A DNA stretch of 64,000 nucleotides from Dehalococcoidia bacterium. Lineage in GTDB: Bacteria; Chloroflexota; Dehalococcoidia; Tepidiformales; Tepidiformaceae. A program made the translations under genes and the position numbers. The stretch covers positions 1-64,000 of the forward strand of contig PQAO01000027.1 in assembly GCA_003104995.1 (NCBI GenBank), read 5' to 3'. The notes beneath the pieces are model-generated. The model was not told the DNA's origin. It did not search any database and saw nothing but the letters and a program-made list of their open reading frames with translations. This document shows positions 48,412-58,109 of the stretch, piece after piece (position 1 is the first letter of the stretch; each line of letters starts with the position of its first letter).

Positions 48412-49416
48412 TCAGGCGTCGCGGTCGATGAGATACGCACCGATGGCGCGCAGGTCATCCTTTTGGATGGCTGCCAGGTCGATAGTGTCGAGAATGGCGA
48501 CGGCCGCGGCTGCCTGGCGTTCCGCGGCTTCTCGTGTGAACTCGTCGGCACCAGATTCGCGGAGGGCCGTGATGACTGCTGAAATGTCCGCTTCGGTGAG
48601 CTCCGGGCGCGCGTAGATTTCGCGAATGGCCTTCCCGCCGGGGCCCAGGAGTCCGTGGATGACCGGCAGCGTCTTCTTCTTACGGGCGATGTCATTGGTG
48701 TTGGATTTGCCGGTGAGGTCAGGGTTGCCCCAGATACCCAGGTAGTCGTCGTGGATTTGGAAAGCGAGGCCGATGGTTTCCCCCCAGCGCCCCAGCGCCT
48801 CGGCGGTAGCTGGCGGCGCCCCGGCGAGCGTAGCTCCGATTGCCAGGGGAGCGCCCAGGAGCGCACCGGTCTTCCCGCTGATCATTGCCAGGTATTCGTC
48901 CGTCGTAACGTCGGCTCGCGACTCGAAGGAGAGGTCCGCCCACTGGCCGCCGATCATTCGGCCGACGGCTTCCGTCAGCAGCCGGAGCGCGGCCAGGCGC
49001 CGCTCGGGCGAGGCATTGCCCCCCAGGAGCGCCGAGGTTGCCCTGGAGTAGAGGAAGTCGCCCGCGTTGATCGCCTGTGCGGTGCCAAGGAGGGCCCAGA
49101 GTGTCGGGCGGCCGTGGCGCTCGGCGTCGTGATCCTGGACCTCATCGTGGATAAGCGAAAAATTGTGCACCAGCTCGACCGCGACCGCCCCGGGCATTGC
49201 GGCTTCGGCACTGCCGAAGAGCCCGCCGGCGTAGAGGCAGAGCGCGGGGCGGATGCGTTTGCCGGCGGCACTTGCCGGCCGCCCGGACTGGTCTTCCCAC
49301 CCCATTACATAACGACAAGCAGCAGCGAGTTGCGACCGATCGCTACCCACCGCCGCCCGGAGCGCGGCTTCGAGCGGGGCAAGGTGTGATGCGAGCGACT
49401 CGGGAAGTCCCGCCAT
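48412..49416 (-). CDS. Polyprenyl diphosphate synthase
   Basis: 334 residues from the ATG one base after the dxs stop. It belongs to the trans-isoprenyl diphosphate synthase family (all-alpha fold, Mg2+). The first Asp-rich motif reads HDEVQDHD, with Glu where the consensus DDxxD has its second Asp; the second motif HDDYLGIWG has DDxxG. K-R-I-R-P substrate-binding residues (GKRIRPALCL) are intact. Chain length cannot be set from this alone. Its coupling to dxs fits isoprenoid precursor supply for quinones, carotenoids or lipid carriers. Confidence 0.87.
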   Translation of the reverse strand: MAGLPESLASHLAPLEAALRAAVGSDRSQLAAACRYVMGWEDQSGRPASAAGKRIRPALCLYAGGLFGSAEAAMPGAVAVELVHNFSLIHDEVQDHDAERHGRPTLWALLGTAQAINAGDFLYSRATSALLGGNASPERRLAALRLLTEAVGRMIGGQWADLSFESRADVTTDEYLAMISGKTGALLGAPLAIGATLAGAPPATAEALGRWGETIGLAFQIHDDYLGIWGNPDLTGKSNTNDIARKKKTLPVIHGLLGPGGKAIREIYARPELTEADISAVITALRESGADEFTREAAERQAAAAVAILDTIDLAAIQKDDLRAIGAYLIDRDA

Positions 49417-49417
49417 G

Positions 49418-51346
49418 TCAGGGCGCCACGATCGCCGCGCTGGCGCCTGCGGGAGCCGCACGGTGAGCGGGGAGCAATTCGCGAACCCTGGCGGCGATGC
49501 CGGCGGCATCGACCTGGTAGATCTGGCGGAACACGGTCTGCGGGCCGTGATCGACGATGAGATCAGGCATGGTGAGGTTCGCCAGGCAGCGGTCAGCCAG
49601 GCACGCATCGGCAAGCGCCTCGAGGACGGCATCGCCAAAGCCGCCCGCCCGGACGTTTTCCTCAACGGTCACGAGGCCGCCGGTGGAGCGGGCATAGCGG
49701 GTGAGGAGCTCAGCATCGAGCGGCTTTGCATAACGAGCGTTGATGACCGCCGCGTCGATACCTGCCTCCGCGAGGATGTCAGCTGCTCGCAGGCACTCGT
49801 TCACCGTTACGCCAAAGCCGGCGAGCGTCACGTCCCGGCCCTCGCGGAGCACCTCACCCTTACCGATGGGCAGTTGCTTCATGGGCAGGTCCGTCGGGGC
49901 GCCCGGGCCGGAACCGCGGGGAAACCGGACGGAGAATGGCCCGTCGTGGTGGATGCCGGTGAAGAGGAGGTCGCGAAGCTCGGTTTCGTCTTTCGGGGCG
50001 CTCACAACCATGTTCGGGAGGCAGCGGAGGAAACTGATATCGATGAAACCCTGGTGCGTCTTGCCGTCATCACCGACGAACCCCGCCCGGTCGAGCGCGA
50101 AGACGACCGGGAGGTCCTGGACCACGACATCGTGCACCACGGAGTCGAAGCCGCGCTGGAGGAAGGTCGAGTAGATGGCGGCGATGGGCCGGATGCCCTG
50201 GGTAGCGAGGCCGGCGGCGAAGGTCACGGCGTGCTGCTCGGCGATGCCGACATCGAACACGCGATCTGGGTGCTTGGCATGGACCGGAGCGAGGCCGGTA
50301 CCTTCGAGCATGGCCGCGGTGACAGCGACCACGCGCGGATCCGACTCGATGAGTTCCTGTGTGGCCTGGGCGAACACCTGGCTGTATGTCGGGCGGGCGG
50401 GCGGCGTCTCGGCGCTCACCGGCTTCTTCAGCCAGTAGGTGCCGCTGTGACTCTGGATAGGGTCGGCCTCGGCCTCGGGGATGCCATGGCCCTTCTCGGT
50501 GAGGATGTGGAGCAGGACCGGCTTACCTTCGACCTTCTTGATGGAGGCGAGGGTGATTTCGAGTTCCTGGATGTTGTGGCCGTCAACGGGCCCGTAGTAC
50601 TCGAATCCGAACTGCTCCCAGAACCTCGCGGGGACGAGGAGGTCGCGGAAGCTGGTCTTCACGCGTTTCGCGCCTTGCCACATCTGCCTTCCGAGCGGGA
50701 CGTGTTCGGCGAACTCACCGATTTGGCGCTTGGCATTCCGGTAGAGCGGGTCGACCCGGAGCTTGTTCACGTTACGGGAGAGGGCGCCGACGTTTGGCGA
50801 GATGGACATCGCATTGTCGTTGAGGACGACGAGGAGGCGCTGGGTGCCGAGGTGGCCGGCGTGGTTCATGGCTTCAAGCGCCATGCCGGCAGTCATGGCG
50901 CCGTCGCCGATGACGGCAATGGCGTGGAAATCATCGCCAAGCAGGTCGCGTGCGGCCGCGATACCAACGGCCGCCGAGATGGATGTGCCAGCATGTCCAG
51001 CACCGAAAGCATCGTGTTCGCTCTCGTGCCGGTCGGCGAAACCGGAGAGCCCGCCGAATTGGCGGATGGTGTTCATCCTCTCCTTGCGGCCGGTCAGGAT
51101 CTTGTGGACGTACACCTGGTGGCTGACGTCCCAAATGATCTTGTCTTTCGGAGAGTCGAACAGGCGGTGGAGAGCGATGGAGAGTTCCACGACGCCGAGG
51201 TTGGAGGCGAGGTGGCCGCCGCCGCCGATGCAATCGACCGTGGCAACGAGAAACTGCCGGACCTCGGTGGCAAGCTCGTCGAGTTGCTCATAGGTGAGGC
51301 TGCGGAGGTCGCGAGGACCCTCGATGCGGTCGAGAATCTGGGTCAA
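49418..51346 (-). CDS. dxs: 1-deoxy-D-xylulose-5-phosphate synthase
   Basis: 642 residues, TTG start with AGGAGGGA upstream. ThDP motif GDGAMTAGMALEAMN and LNDNAMSISPNVGALS, the transketolase domain with DRAGFVGDDGKTHQG, and the C-terminal domain are all present. It condenses pyruvate and glyceraldehyde-3-phosphate in the first MEP step. It heads a two-gene unit with the prenyl synthase. ispG elsewhere in the window confirms the MEP route. Confidence 0.94.
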   Translation of the reverse strand: MTQILDRIEGPRDLRSLTYEQLDELATEVRQFLVATVDCIGGGGHLASNLGVVELSIALHRLFDSPKDKIIWDVSHQVYVHKILTGRKERMNTIRQFGGLSGFADRHESEHDAFGAGHAGTSISAAVGIAAARDLLGDDFHAIAVIGDGAMTAGMALEAMNHAGHLGTQRLLVVLNDNAMSISPNVGALSRNVNKLRVDPLYRNAKRQIGEFAEHVPLGRQMWQGAKRVKTSFRDLLVPARFWEQFGFEYYGPVDGHNIQELEITLASIKKVEGKPVLLHILTEKGHGIPEAEADPIQSHSGTYWLKKPVSAETPPARPTYSQVFAQATQELIESDPRVVAVTAAMLEGTGLAPVHAKHPDRVFDVGIAEQHAVTFAAGLATQGIRPIAAIYSTFLQRGFDSVVHDVVVQDLPVVFALDRAGFVGDDGKTHQGFIDISFLRCLPNMVVSAPKDETELRDLLFTGIHHDGPFSVRFPRGSGPGAPTDLPMKQLPIGKGEVLREGRDVTLAGFGVTVNECLRAADILAEAGIDAAVINARYAKPLDAELLTRYARSTGGLVTVEENVRAGGFGDAVLEALADACLADRCLANLTMPDLIVDHGPQTVFRQIYQVDAAGIAARVRELLPAHRAAPAGASAAIVAP

Positions 51347-51461
51347 GCCGGGTTCCCTCCTGGCAGCAACCAGTAGGCCACGAGCCGTGTTGGACTGCCG
51401 TACGGTGGCTTACCTCGATGAGGGTCACCAGAACGGAACGTACGAGCGCCCCCGATGTGGG

Positions 51462-52721
51462 TCAAGACTGGCGGGGTTCGAAGGTCAACGAAGAGTCAGG
51501 ATGCGCACCCGTGCGGACGCGCGCGGGGGCTGCGGGCGCCGCTGCCGGAAGCGAGATCGTAAACGTCGTACCTTTGCCGGAAACAGACTCGGCTCCGACC
51601 GTGCCGCCGAGCGATTCGACCAGCTCCTTCACGATGGACAGCCCAAGCCCGGTGCCCCCTTCGCGGCGGCTCCGGCCCTTATCCGTGCGGTAGAAGCGGT
51701 CGAAGATGCGGTCGATGTCCTGGAGCTCGATACCGACACCGTTGTCAGCGACCTGGACGATTCCGCCGCCCATACCGGAACGGACCGAGATGGTGACCGT
51801 GCTGCCTTCACCAGAGTACTTGATGGCGTTGTCGACCAGGTTCAACACGCAGCGATAGATCAAATCCGGGCTGGTTTCGACCTCGACCGGCTCGGCGATT
51901 GCCGGGACGAGTGAGACGTGGCGCGCGGACGCGAGCGGTCCGAGCTGGCTCAGGACTTCCAACGCAAGGTCACCCAGGTTCACCGGTTCCTTCTCGACAC
52001 TGGCGCCGTCGTCATTGGTCAGCAGCAGCAGGTCCTCGCTGAGCCGCGTGAGCCGTTCGGTCTGGGTCTTAATCGTGGCCAGCAGGTCGCGGTACTCGTC
52101 CGTGGTGGCCTCGGGGTCCATTTCGGTGACTTCGATGTTGGTGCGGATTGCGGCGAGGGGCGTGCGCAGTTCGTGGGATGCATCCTGGACGAACTGGCGC
52201 TGGCGTTCGAAGGAGTGTTCGAGGCGGCCGATCATCGAGTCAAAGGTCTGGGCGAGGTCCCAGAGCTCGTCCTGGGGGCCCTCGTAGTTGATCCTGCGGC
52301 TGAGGTTGGTGGCGCTGATTTCCGAGGCAGCCTGGGTGATGTCGCGCACGGGCCGGAGCATCATTCCAGACAGGACATAACCACCGACGCCGGAAGCGAC
52401 GGCCAGCCCGACCACGCTGAGGAGCGACAGGTAACGAAGGCGGTCGATGTTCTCCGAGTAGATCTGGTCCTCGGCCTCGCGAAGGGTGACGTTCTCGCGG
52501 AGGCGCGGGACAAAACCGGTGATGGCCTGCCCCGGCCCGGTTCGTACCGGCTGCCACTCGATGTCGTTGTACTGGACGCCCTCGTAGATGGTACCGGGCT
52601 GGTCGAGCCGCACCGCGATGTTCAGGGCGAGCACGAACGCCACGCCGAACACGAGCAGGAGGCTGGAATACCAGACGGTGAGCCGGAAGCGGATGCTCCG
52701 GGTGAAGGCCGGTAGCTGCAC
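51462..52721 (-). CDS. Two-component sensor histidine kinase
   Basis: 419 residues, GTG start one base after the regulator stop. TM1 about 13-34, an outside sensor loop of about 60 residues, TM2 about 97-118, HAMP, HisKA with H183 in DASHELRTPLAAIR, and HATPase_c boxes NAIKYS, DNGVGI and GTGLGLSIV. Sensor loop has no known domain. It pairs with the response regulator just upstream. Confidence 0.9.
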   Translation of the reverse strand: MQLPAFTRSIRFRLTVWYSSLLLVFGVAFVLALNIAVRLDQPGTIYEGVQYNDIEWQPVRTGPGQAITGFVPRLRENVTLREAEDQIYSENIDRLRYLSLLSVVGLAVASGVGGYVLSGMMLRPVRDITQAASEISATNLSRRINYEGPQDELWDLAQTFDSMIGRLEHSFERQRQFVQDASHELRTPLAAIRTNIEVTEMDPEATTDEYRDLLATIKTQTERLTRLSEDLLLLTNDDGASVEKEPVNLGDLALEVLSQLGPLASARHVSLVPAIAEPVEVETSPDLIYRCVLNLVDNAIKYSGEGSTVTISVRSGMGGGIVQVADNGVGIELQDIDRIFDRFYRTDKGRSRREGGTGLGLSIVKELVESLGGTVGAESVSGKGTTFTISLPAAAPAAPARVRTGAHPDSSLTFEPRQS

Positions 52722-52722
52722 G

Positions 52723-53385
52723 CTAGAGGACGTAGCCCTTTCCGCGGATGGTTTCGATGAGCTGCTCTTCGAAGCCCTCGTTGAGTTTCCTGCGAAGGTT
52801 GTTCATGTGCACCTTCACGGTCTGGGTGAAGGGGTTGGCGTGTTCGTCCCAGATGTGCTCCAGGAGCTCTTCCTGGGGTACGGCGCGGCCCTCGTTTCGC
52901 GCCAGGTAATAAACCAGGGCGAACTCCTTGGGCGTCAGGTGGATGTCCTTGCCCTCGCGTTTTGCCCGGTTGGTGTTCGGGTCGAGTTCGAGGCCGCGCG
53001 TGTTGATCACAGGCTCGCGCAGGCCGCCGTCCCTGCGGGCGATGGCGCGTATCCGGGCGGCAAGTTCGCTGAACGCGAAGGGCTTCACGAGGTAGTCGTC
53101 GGCGCCGTAATCGAGGCCTTCGATACGCTCTTTGATCGAGCTGCGGGCAGTCAACATAATAATGCCCCCGCCGAAGCGATCCTCGCGCAGCCGGCGGCAC
53201 ACTTCGAGGCCGTCGATGCGTGGCAGATTCAGGTCCAGGCAGATGACGTCGTAGTTGTTGACGGTGGCCTTGTCGAGGGCCTCGGCCCCGTCACGGGCAA
53301 CATCGACGGCGTAGCCCTGCTTGATGAGGCCCCGTTCGATGGCGGTGGCAATGGACTCTTCGTCCTCGACGACGAGAACGCGCAT
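52723..53385 (-). CDS. OmpR-family response regulator
   Basis: 220 residues from the ATG at 53385 (GGAG seven bases upstream). Receiver with E7-D8, phospho-acceptor D51 (ICLDLNLP) and a conserved Lys in LVKPFAF, so a functional phospho-switch. The C-terminal winged helix (LTPKEFALVYYLARNEGRAV, VKVHMNNLRRKLN) binds DNA. It is divergent from the class I aldolase across 179 bases, so it could regulate that gene. Confidence 0.92.
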   Translation of the reverse strand: MRVLVVEDEESIATAIERGLIKQGYAVDVARDGAEALDKATVNNYDVICLDLNLPRIDGLEVCRRLREDRFGGGIIMLTARSSIKERIEGLDYGADDYLVKPFAFSELAARIRAIARRDGGLREPVINTRGLELDPNTNRAKREGKDIHLTPKEFALVYYLARNEGRAVPQEELLEHIWDEHANPFTQTVKVHMNNLRRKLNEGFEEQLIETIRGKGYVL

Positions 53386-53564
53386 ATCGAGCTCCGTAAG
53401 GAAATGGTACATCCACCGTATCTGGCCGCGCCCACAGCGAAGGTAAAGATTTGTCCGGGGCGGCGCCGGGCGGGCGCGGGCGGGGATCCGGGCGGAGGGC
53501 GTATCATTGAGGCGCGGAACGCCGCCCATGTGCCGCGCTCCAGACCTGGAACGAGGGACGTCTG

Positions 53565-54668
53565 ATGGTAGTCGCTGACCGGCCCATTCAAGAACTCACA
53601 CTGGAAAACATCGCCGGGCTCCTGGGGTCTGACGCCAAGTACCTGCTCGAGCACCAGTGCCAGACGATCCCGAAGGAGTCGCTCCACCTCCCGGGGCCGG
53701 ACTTCGTGACGCGTGTGACGGCAGCATCCGACCGGTCGCCCCAGGTGCTCCGGAACCTGCAGTCGATTTTCGACCACGGACGGCTGGGTGGCACAGGATA
53801 CGTCTCGATTTTGCCGGTGGACCAGGGTATCGAGCACTCCGGCGGCGCCTCGTTCGCCAAGAACCCGGCGTATTTCGACCCGGAATACATCGTCCAGCTC
53901 GCGATCGAGGGCGGTTGCAACGCGGTGACATCGACCTATGGCGTACTGGGCTCCGTCGCCCGGAAATATGCGCACCGCCTGCCGTTCATCGTGAAGCTCA
54001 ACCATAATGAGCTGCTGACCTACCCCAACAAGTTCGACCAGATCATGTTCGGGACGGTGAAAGAGGCCTGGAACATCGGGGCAGCCGCGGTCGGGGCGAC
54101 GGTCTACTTCGGTTCGGAGGAGAGCTCGCGCCAGATCGTGGCGGTGGCGGAGGCGTTTGCCCACGCCCACGAGCTCGGCATGGCGACCGTGTTGTGGTGT
54201 TACCTCCGCAACCCCGCCTTCAAGGTTGACGGTGTAAACCACGAGACATCGGCCGACCTTACCGGGCAGGCGAATCACCTGGGGGTGACCATCCAGGCCG
54301 ACATCGTTAAGCAGAAGCTGCCCGAGCAGAACGGCGGATTCAAGGCACTCAACGCCAACGGCGTGACCTACGGCAAGAGCGACGACCGCATGTACACGAA
54401 GCTGACGACTGACCACCCGATCGACCTGACCCGCTACCAGGTCGCGAACGGCTACATGGGCCGGATTGGGCTCATCAACTCGGGTGGGGCGAGCAGCGGC
54501 GAGAGCGACCTCTCCGAGGCGGTGAAGACCGCGGTCGTGAATAAGCGTGCCGGCGGCATGGGGCTCATCAGCGGGAGGAAGGCTTTCCAGCGGCCGATGT
54601 CCGAGGGCATCCAGCTCCTGAATGCCATCCAGGATGTATATCGCTGCAGCGGAGTCACTGTCGCGTAG
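53565..54668 (+). CDS. fbaB: Fructose-bisphosphate aldolase, class I (DhnA type)
   Basis: 367 residues, ATG with GAGGGA eight bases upstream. The archaeal/bacterial DhnA-type TIM barrel is recognised by [16 protein letters not shown], the [15 protein letters not shown] stretch and the Schiff-base Lys region ([12 protein letters not shown]). It splits fructose-1,6-bisphosphate without metal. The C-terminus ([23 protein letters not shown]) is as in E. coli FbaB. A strong terminator follows. Confidence 0.9.
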   Translation: MVVADRPIQELTLENIAGLLGSDAKYLLEHQCQTIPKESLHLPGPDFVTRVTAASDRSPQVLRNLQSIFDHGRLGGTGYVSILPVDQGIEHSGGASFAKNPAYFDPEYIVQLAIEGGCNAVTSTYGVLGSVARKYAHRLPFIVKLNHNELLTYPNKFDQIMFGTVKEAWNIGAAAVGATVYFGSEESSRQIVAVAEAFAHAHELGMATVLWCYLRNPAFKVDGVNHETSADLTGQANHLGVTIQADIVKQKLPEQNGGFKALNANGVTYGKSDDRMYTKLTTDHPIDLTRYQVANGYMGRIGLINSGGASSGESDLSEAVKTAVVNKRAGGMGLISGRKAFQRPMSEGIQLLNAIQDVYRCSGVTVA

Positions 54669-54696
54669 GCCGGCCGCCCGCGGCTTTGAACAAGCG

Positions 54697-54724
54697 GAGA
54701 GCCCGGCCAGTTGGCCGGGCTCTC
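54697..54724. terminator. Bidirectional terminator after fbaB
   Basis: Perfect 13-bp stem GAGAGCCCGGCCA / TGGCCGGGCTCTC between two convergent genes. Confidence 0.8.
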
Positions 54725-54747
54725 AAGCAATCCGACGGGGGCGTGGA

Positions 54748-55518
54748 TCAGGCGGCTTCGCTGGCGCGGGAAGAATCGCGGCGGTGGCCGCGCCGCTCGA
54801 GCATGTATCCAAAGCCCCGGACGTTGACGATGTAGGAGGGTTCGGCCGGGTCAACTTCGACCTTGCGGCGAATGCGGCGGATGTAGACCTTCACGATTTC
54901 CTGGGCCTCGCGCTCCGAATAGGTGTAGTCCTGGACGGCCCGGAGGATTTCGACCGGGCTGACGACCTTACCGGCGTTCTTCGCGAGGAAGGCCAGGATC
55001 TTGAACTCGGTTGGGGTCAGCGGGATCGTCTCGTCTTCGCGGACGGCCTGGCAGCGGTCGAAGTCGAGAACGAGGTCTCGTACGGTAATGGTGCTCGGTC
55101 CGTCGTCCTGGGCTTCCTGGGCGGGCACCGCCTTTCGCCGCGACAGGGCGTTGAGCTGCGCGGCGAGCATCTCCGGCCCGTCCGTATCGCGCAGGCAGAC
55201 GTCAGCGCCCGCCTCGAGAGCGAAGCTCAGTCCCGTGGTGTGCGGGCCCGGCGCGAGGACGAGGATGGCGGCTTTGCTGGCACGCGAGACCTGCCGCACC
55301 AGCGCCACATCGTCGTCATGGCGGGGGTCGACGGCGAGGACGACAAGGTCCGGGTCGAACTGCGTGATCAGGCGCTCCGTTTCGCGGTCGTGCGGGCGTT
55401 CCGTCGTTGTGAACCCGTGGCGCGCGAGTGCTGGCAACACCTCGGACGACCGGTAGTCGCGCGTGTGCGTGACAAACGCAACCTGGCTCCGGTAGCCCTC
55501 GTCGTAGCGGTCCGCCAT
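54748..55518 (-). CDS. Orphan OmpR-type regulator with degenerate receiver
   Basis: 256 residues from the ATG at 55518. Residues about 10-125 have the receiver fold, but the acidic pair is missing (FVTHTRD), the acceptor position reads PDLVVLAVDP with Ala in place of Asp, and the conserved Lys is lost. The C-terminal winged helix is intact (LTPTEFKILAFLAKNAGKVV, VKVYIRRIRRKVE, GFGYML). No kinase gene is adjacent. It probably acts without phosphorylation, as other atypical response regulators do. Confidence 0.85.
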   Translation of the reverse strand: MADRYDEGYRSQVAFVTHTRDYRSSEVLPALARHGFTTTERPHDRETERLITQFDPDLVVLAVDPRHDDDVALVRQVSRASKAAILVLAPGPHTTGLSFALEAGADVCLRDTDGPEMLAAQLNALSRRKAVPAQEAQDDGPSTITVRDLVLDFDRCQAVREDETIPLTPTEFKILAFLAKNAGKVVSPVEILRAVQDYTYSEREAQEIVKVYIRRIRRKVEVDPAEPSYIVNVRGFGYMLERRGHRRDSSRASEAA

Positions 55519-55724
55519 AGCTTCAACCCCCAATGTTCCAACAGGCCCAATCCGTTCGGGGCCCTCAGAGTGTTTTGATGTCCGGCCCGGGTGCGCTTGC
55601 ACGCGCACGATGGCCGAACGGTTGTCATTAACTATCTTCGGCAGGAAGTTCTCCCCTAGTAGGGTCCCGCGGCGGACGGAGTGACAGAAAAGTGTCGGAG
55701 ACGCCGCCCTGGCCACCTGATGAA

Positions 55725-55761
55725 AACGCCAGAGGCCCGGACGGTTGGTCCGGGCCTCTGG
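55725..55761 (-). terminator. Terminator after the sigma factor gene
   Basis: Perfect 14-bp stem CCAGAGGCCCGGAC / GTCCGGGCCTCTGG, followed on the minus strand by CGTTTTC. Confidence 0.8.
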
Positions 55762-55791
55762 CCGGTGATTGCCAGGTTGCGGGCGGGGTGC

Positions 55792-56562
55792 TCAGGCAGC
55801 GTCACGCAGCAGGGCCCGGCGCAACCGCTTCACGGCCTGGGCATGCAGTTGGCTGACCCGGGTCTCGGAGACCTGGAGAACGGCCGCAATGTCCTTCATG
55901 GTGAGGTGCTCCACATAATAGAGGCTCACGACGAGGCGCTCGCGCTCTGGCAAGGTCTGGACCGAGCGGGCGAGGTCTTCGTACAACTCACGCTCCTCGA
56001 ACGAGCGGGTGAAGTCGATGTCTTCGTCGGCGGTGGGCATCTCGGCGGCAGGGAAGGAGTCGCCGTCGTCATCGCGTTCGAGCATCCGGTCGAGTGAGAC
56101 GGTGACCCAGCGAGAGTGGGAGCTGGCGTCGCGGTACTGGTCGACGCTGATGCCCAGGTGTGCGGCTGCTTCGTGGTCGTTGGGAGAGCGCCCGAGGATT
56201 GCCTCGAGCTCTCCCTGGGCGCGCTGCACATCCCGGGCTTTCTGGCGCATCGTCCGGCTCAGCCGGTCCATCCGGCGGAAGGCGTCGATCATCGAGCCGC
56301 GGATGCGCTGAACGGCGTAGGCGTGGAAGTTCGTGCCCTTCGACGGGTCGTAGCGGCGAACGGCCTCGACGAGACCGCAGGTGCCGTAGCCAACCGCATC
56401 CTCGAACTCCAGGAGCCCGGGGATTTCCAGGGGCAGCGAGCGGGCGACGCGACGCACCAGCGGTGCGTACTGCATGACCAGCTGCTGCTGTTCTTCCAGC
56501 GAAAGGCGGATAGGCGTCCCGGTGTCGGTCCCGGGTTCAGACTGAGTGGACGGCCATTGCAT
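55792..56562 (-). CDS. FliA/WhiG-type sigma-70 family factor
   Basis: 256 residues from the ATG at 56562 (GCAGGA upstream). Region 2 (YAPLVRRVARSL, EFEDAVGYGTCGLVEAVRRYDPSKG, HAYAVQRIRGSMIDAFRRMD), region 3 (RAQGELEAILGRSPNDHEAAAHLGIS) and region 4 (LPERERLVVSLYYVEHLTMKDIAAVL) match the FliA/WhiG group 3 factors. No flagellar gene is in the window. In such lineages these factors control pili, development or stress, so a link to the Tad locus is possible but unproved. Confidence 0.88.
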   Translation of the reverse strand: MQWPSTQSEPGTDTGTPIRLSLEEQQQLVMQYAPLVRRVARSLPLEIPGLLEFEDAVGYGTCGLVEAVRRYDPSKGTNFHAYAVQRIRGSMIDAFRRMDRLSRTMRQKARDVQRAQGELEAILGRSPNDHEAAAHLGISVDQYRDASSHSRWVTVSLDRMLERDDDGDSFPAAEMPTADEDIDFTRSFEERELYEDLARSVQTLPERERLVVSLYYVEHLTMKDIAAVLQVSETRVSQLHAQAVKRLRRALLRDAA

Positions 56563-56733
56563 TTTTCCTGCTCCCCCGAACAAGCACCCTGACCGCAACC
56601 GGTCTGTAATGGTTGTCGATCTGGTGCACCGATTGTTTAGAGGGTGGTGGTGACAGAACAACGCACAGGCCGTGACACGTCCGTTGTCGTTGGGTTACAG
56701 CGGAGGACATAAGGGATCTCCCTGAGTGGACAG

Positions 56734-56750
56734 GGGGTGAATCCCTACCC
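56734..56750. promoter_or_regulatory. Second copy of the GGGGT(G)AATCCCTACCC site
   Basis: This shares the AATCCCTACCC 11-mer and a leading GGGGT with the palindrome at 1761-1776. It lies 34 bases before the extended -10 of the next gene, a position expected for an activator, and between that gene and the sigma factor gene. Confidence 0.4.
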
Positions 56751-56783
56751 GGAGGCACCTGTTTGCGGGCCCGTTCTGCATAA

Positions 56784-56792
56784 CTGATATAG
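56784..56792 (+). promoter_or_regulatory. Extended -10 promoter TGATATAGT
   Basis: TG-N-TATAGT 62 bases before the ATG at 56855. No -35 hexamer is apparent. A TATAAC at 56838-56843, 11 bases before the ATG, is a second possible -10. Confidence 0.45.
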
Positions 56793-56854
56793 TGCGAAGT
56801 TAGTTCGCCGGCCGAGCCGGAGTCCCGGTCGGTGTGGTATAACCACCCGCGGCC

Positions 56855-58024
56855 ATGACCGACCCTTCGGACTTCATCGCGATCGCTGGCGCCGACAGCG
56901 TGACGCGTATCCTCCACGATCGCGGCGACGCCTGGGTCGACTCGGCCGTCACCACCGGGTGGTGGCCAGCCTGGCGCCCGGGCCGGCGCGAGTATGCCGT
57001 CTCACGGGTCGAAATGCCCCGCGGCACCGCTCATGCCGCCCTGCACCTGCAGGGTATAGATGGCGGGGACATCCCCATTCCCGGTTCGATGAGCACCCCT
57101 CCAGCGCTCATTGCCGAACGCATGGCCCACTACGCGCTCTGGGACCCCACGGGCCGTGCGCTATGTTATGTCATGCCTTCCGGGCGGACGCTGGCAGCCC
57201 GGCTGTGGCGGCCCGGCGACTCAGAGGCCGAAACACTGACCGGAGGAACGCCAATCTTCCCGAGCTGGTCTCCCGACGGCCGCAGACTGGTCCTTCACTA
57301 TGGGGACCAGCTCATGTCGGTAGACCAGGAGTCCGGCGAGCGAAGTCAGCTCAGCGCCAACGCCATGGGGTTCCGGACCGCGGCGATCAGCAGTGATGGC
57401 GAGCTGACGGCGTTCGCCGAGGCCAGGACGGCGGGGACAGCGCTCCTTTGCCACCGGGAGGCAGCGGCGGAGCCAACCGAGGCTGCCCGGTTCGATGGTG
57501 GTGTCGCGCTCTCCTTTCGCCCGGGCACCCGTGAACTGACGATCGCCGTCACGACCGGAACAGAAGCCGGCGTGTTCCGGGACCTGTACGTACTCGACAT
57601 GGACCGGCCGGGTGAACCCCGGCGGTTGATACACGGCCCCATGCTGGCTTACTGGTGGGCGCCCACTGGCGACCGGCTGGCGGTGCTGGTGCCCGCTTAC
57701 ACGGGCGATGGCCGCTACCAGTTGCGGTTTCATGGTCCCGATGGGCAGTTCCTCCGGGCGATGGAGCCCCTGACGCTCTCCCCGGATGTGCGGACGATGG
57801 TGAGCTTCTTCGATCAGTTCGCGCTTTCTCACCGGCCGTGGGCACCGGATGGCCGCCGCTTCGCCTTCGGGGGACGGCTGCTCACCGACGCCATCCCGGC
57901 CTCGTTTGCCGACGGACAGTTGGACGCCGTGGTCGTCGCCGACGCGGTGGCCGGAGGCCCGTGGACGAGGGTGGGTTGGGGATTCGCGGGCTTCTATCCT
58001 CCGCGCGAGGTAAACGGCCGGTAA
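56855..58024 (+). CDS. Cytoplasmic beta-propeller protein, PD40-type
   Basis: 389 residues with no signal peptide. Repeated blade motifs (FPSWSPDGRRLVLHYG, YWWAPTGDRLAVLV, PWAPDGRRFAFGG) match PD40/WD40-like blades of TolB-type propellers. There is no peptidase domain. It may be a scaffold or ligand-binding protein; its partner is unknown. The 292 bases before it hold the candidate operator and promoter described here. Confidence 0.7.
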   Translation: MTDPSDFIAIAGADSVTRILHDRGDAWVDSAVTTGWWPAWRPGRREYAVSRVEMPRGTAHAALHLQGIDGGDIPIPGSMSTPPALIAERMAHYALWDPTGRALCYVMPSGRTLAARLWRPGDSEAETLTGGTPIFPSWSPDGRRLVLHYGDQLMSVDQESGERSQLSANAMGFRTAAISSDGELTAFAEARTAGTALLCHREAAAEPTEAARFDGGVALSFRPGTRELTIAVTTGTEAGVFRDLYVLDMDRPGEPRRLIHGPMLAYWWAPTGDRLAVLVPAYTGDGRYQLRFHGPDGQFLRAMEPLTLSPDVRTMVSFFDQFALSHRPWAPDGRRFAFGGRLLTDAIPASFADGQLDAVVVADAVAGGPWTRVGWGFAGFYPPREVNGR

Positions 58025-58109
58025 CTGGCCAAATTGAAGCGGCAGAAAGGCCACATGTACACTCAGACTAATCAGTGCGGCCGCGACCGGTGCGGCGCAA
58101 AGGACTCCC

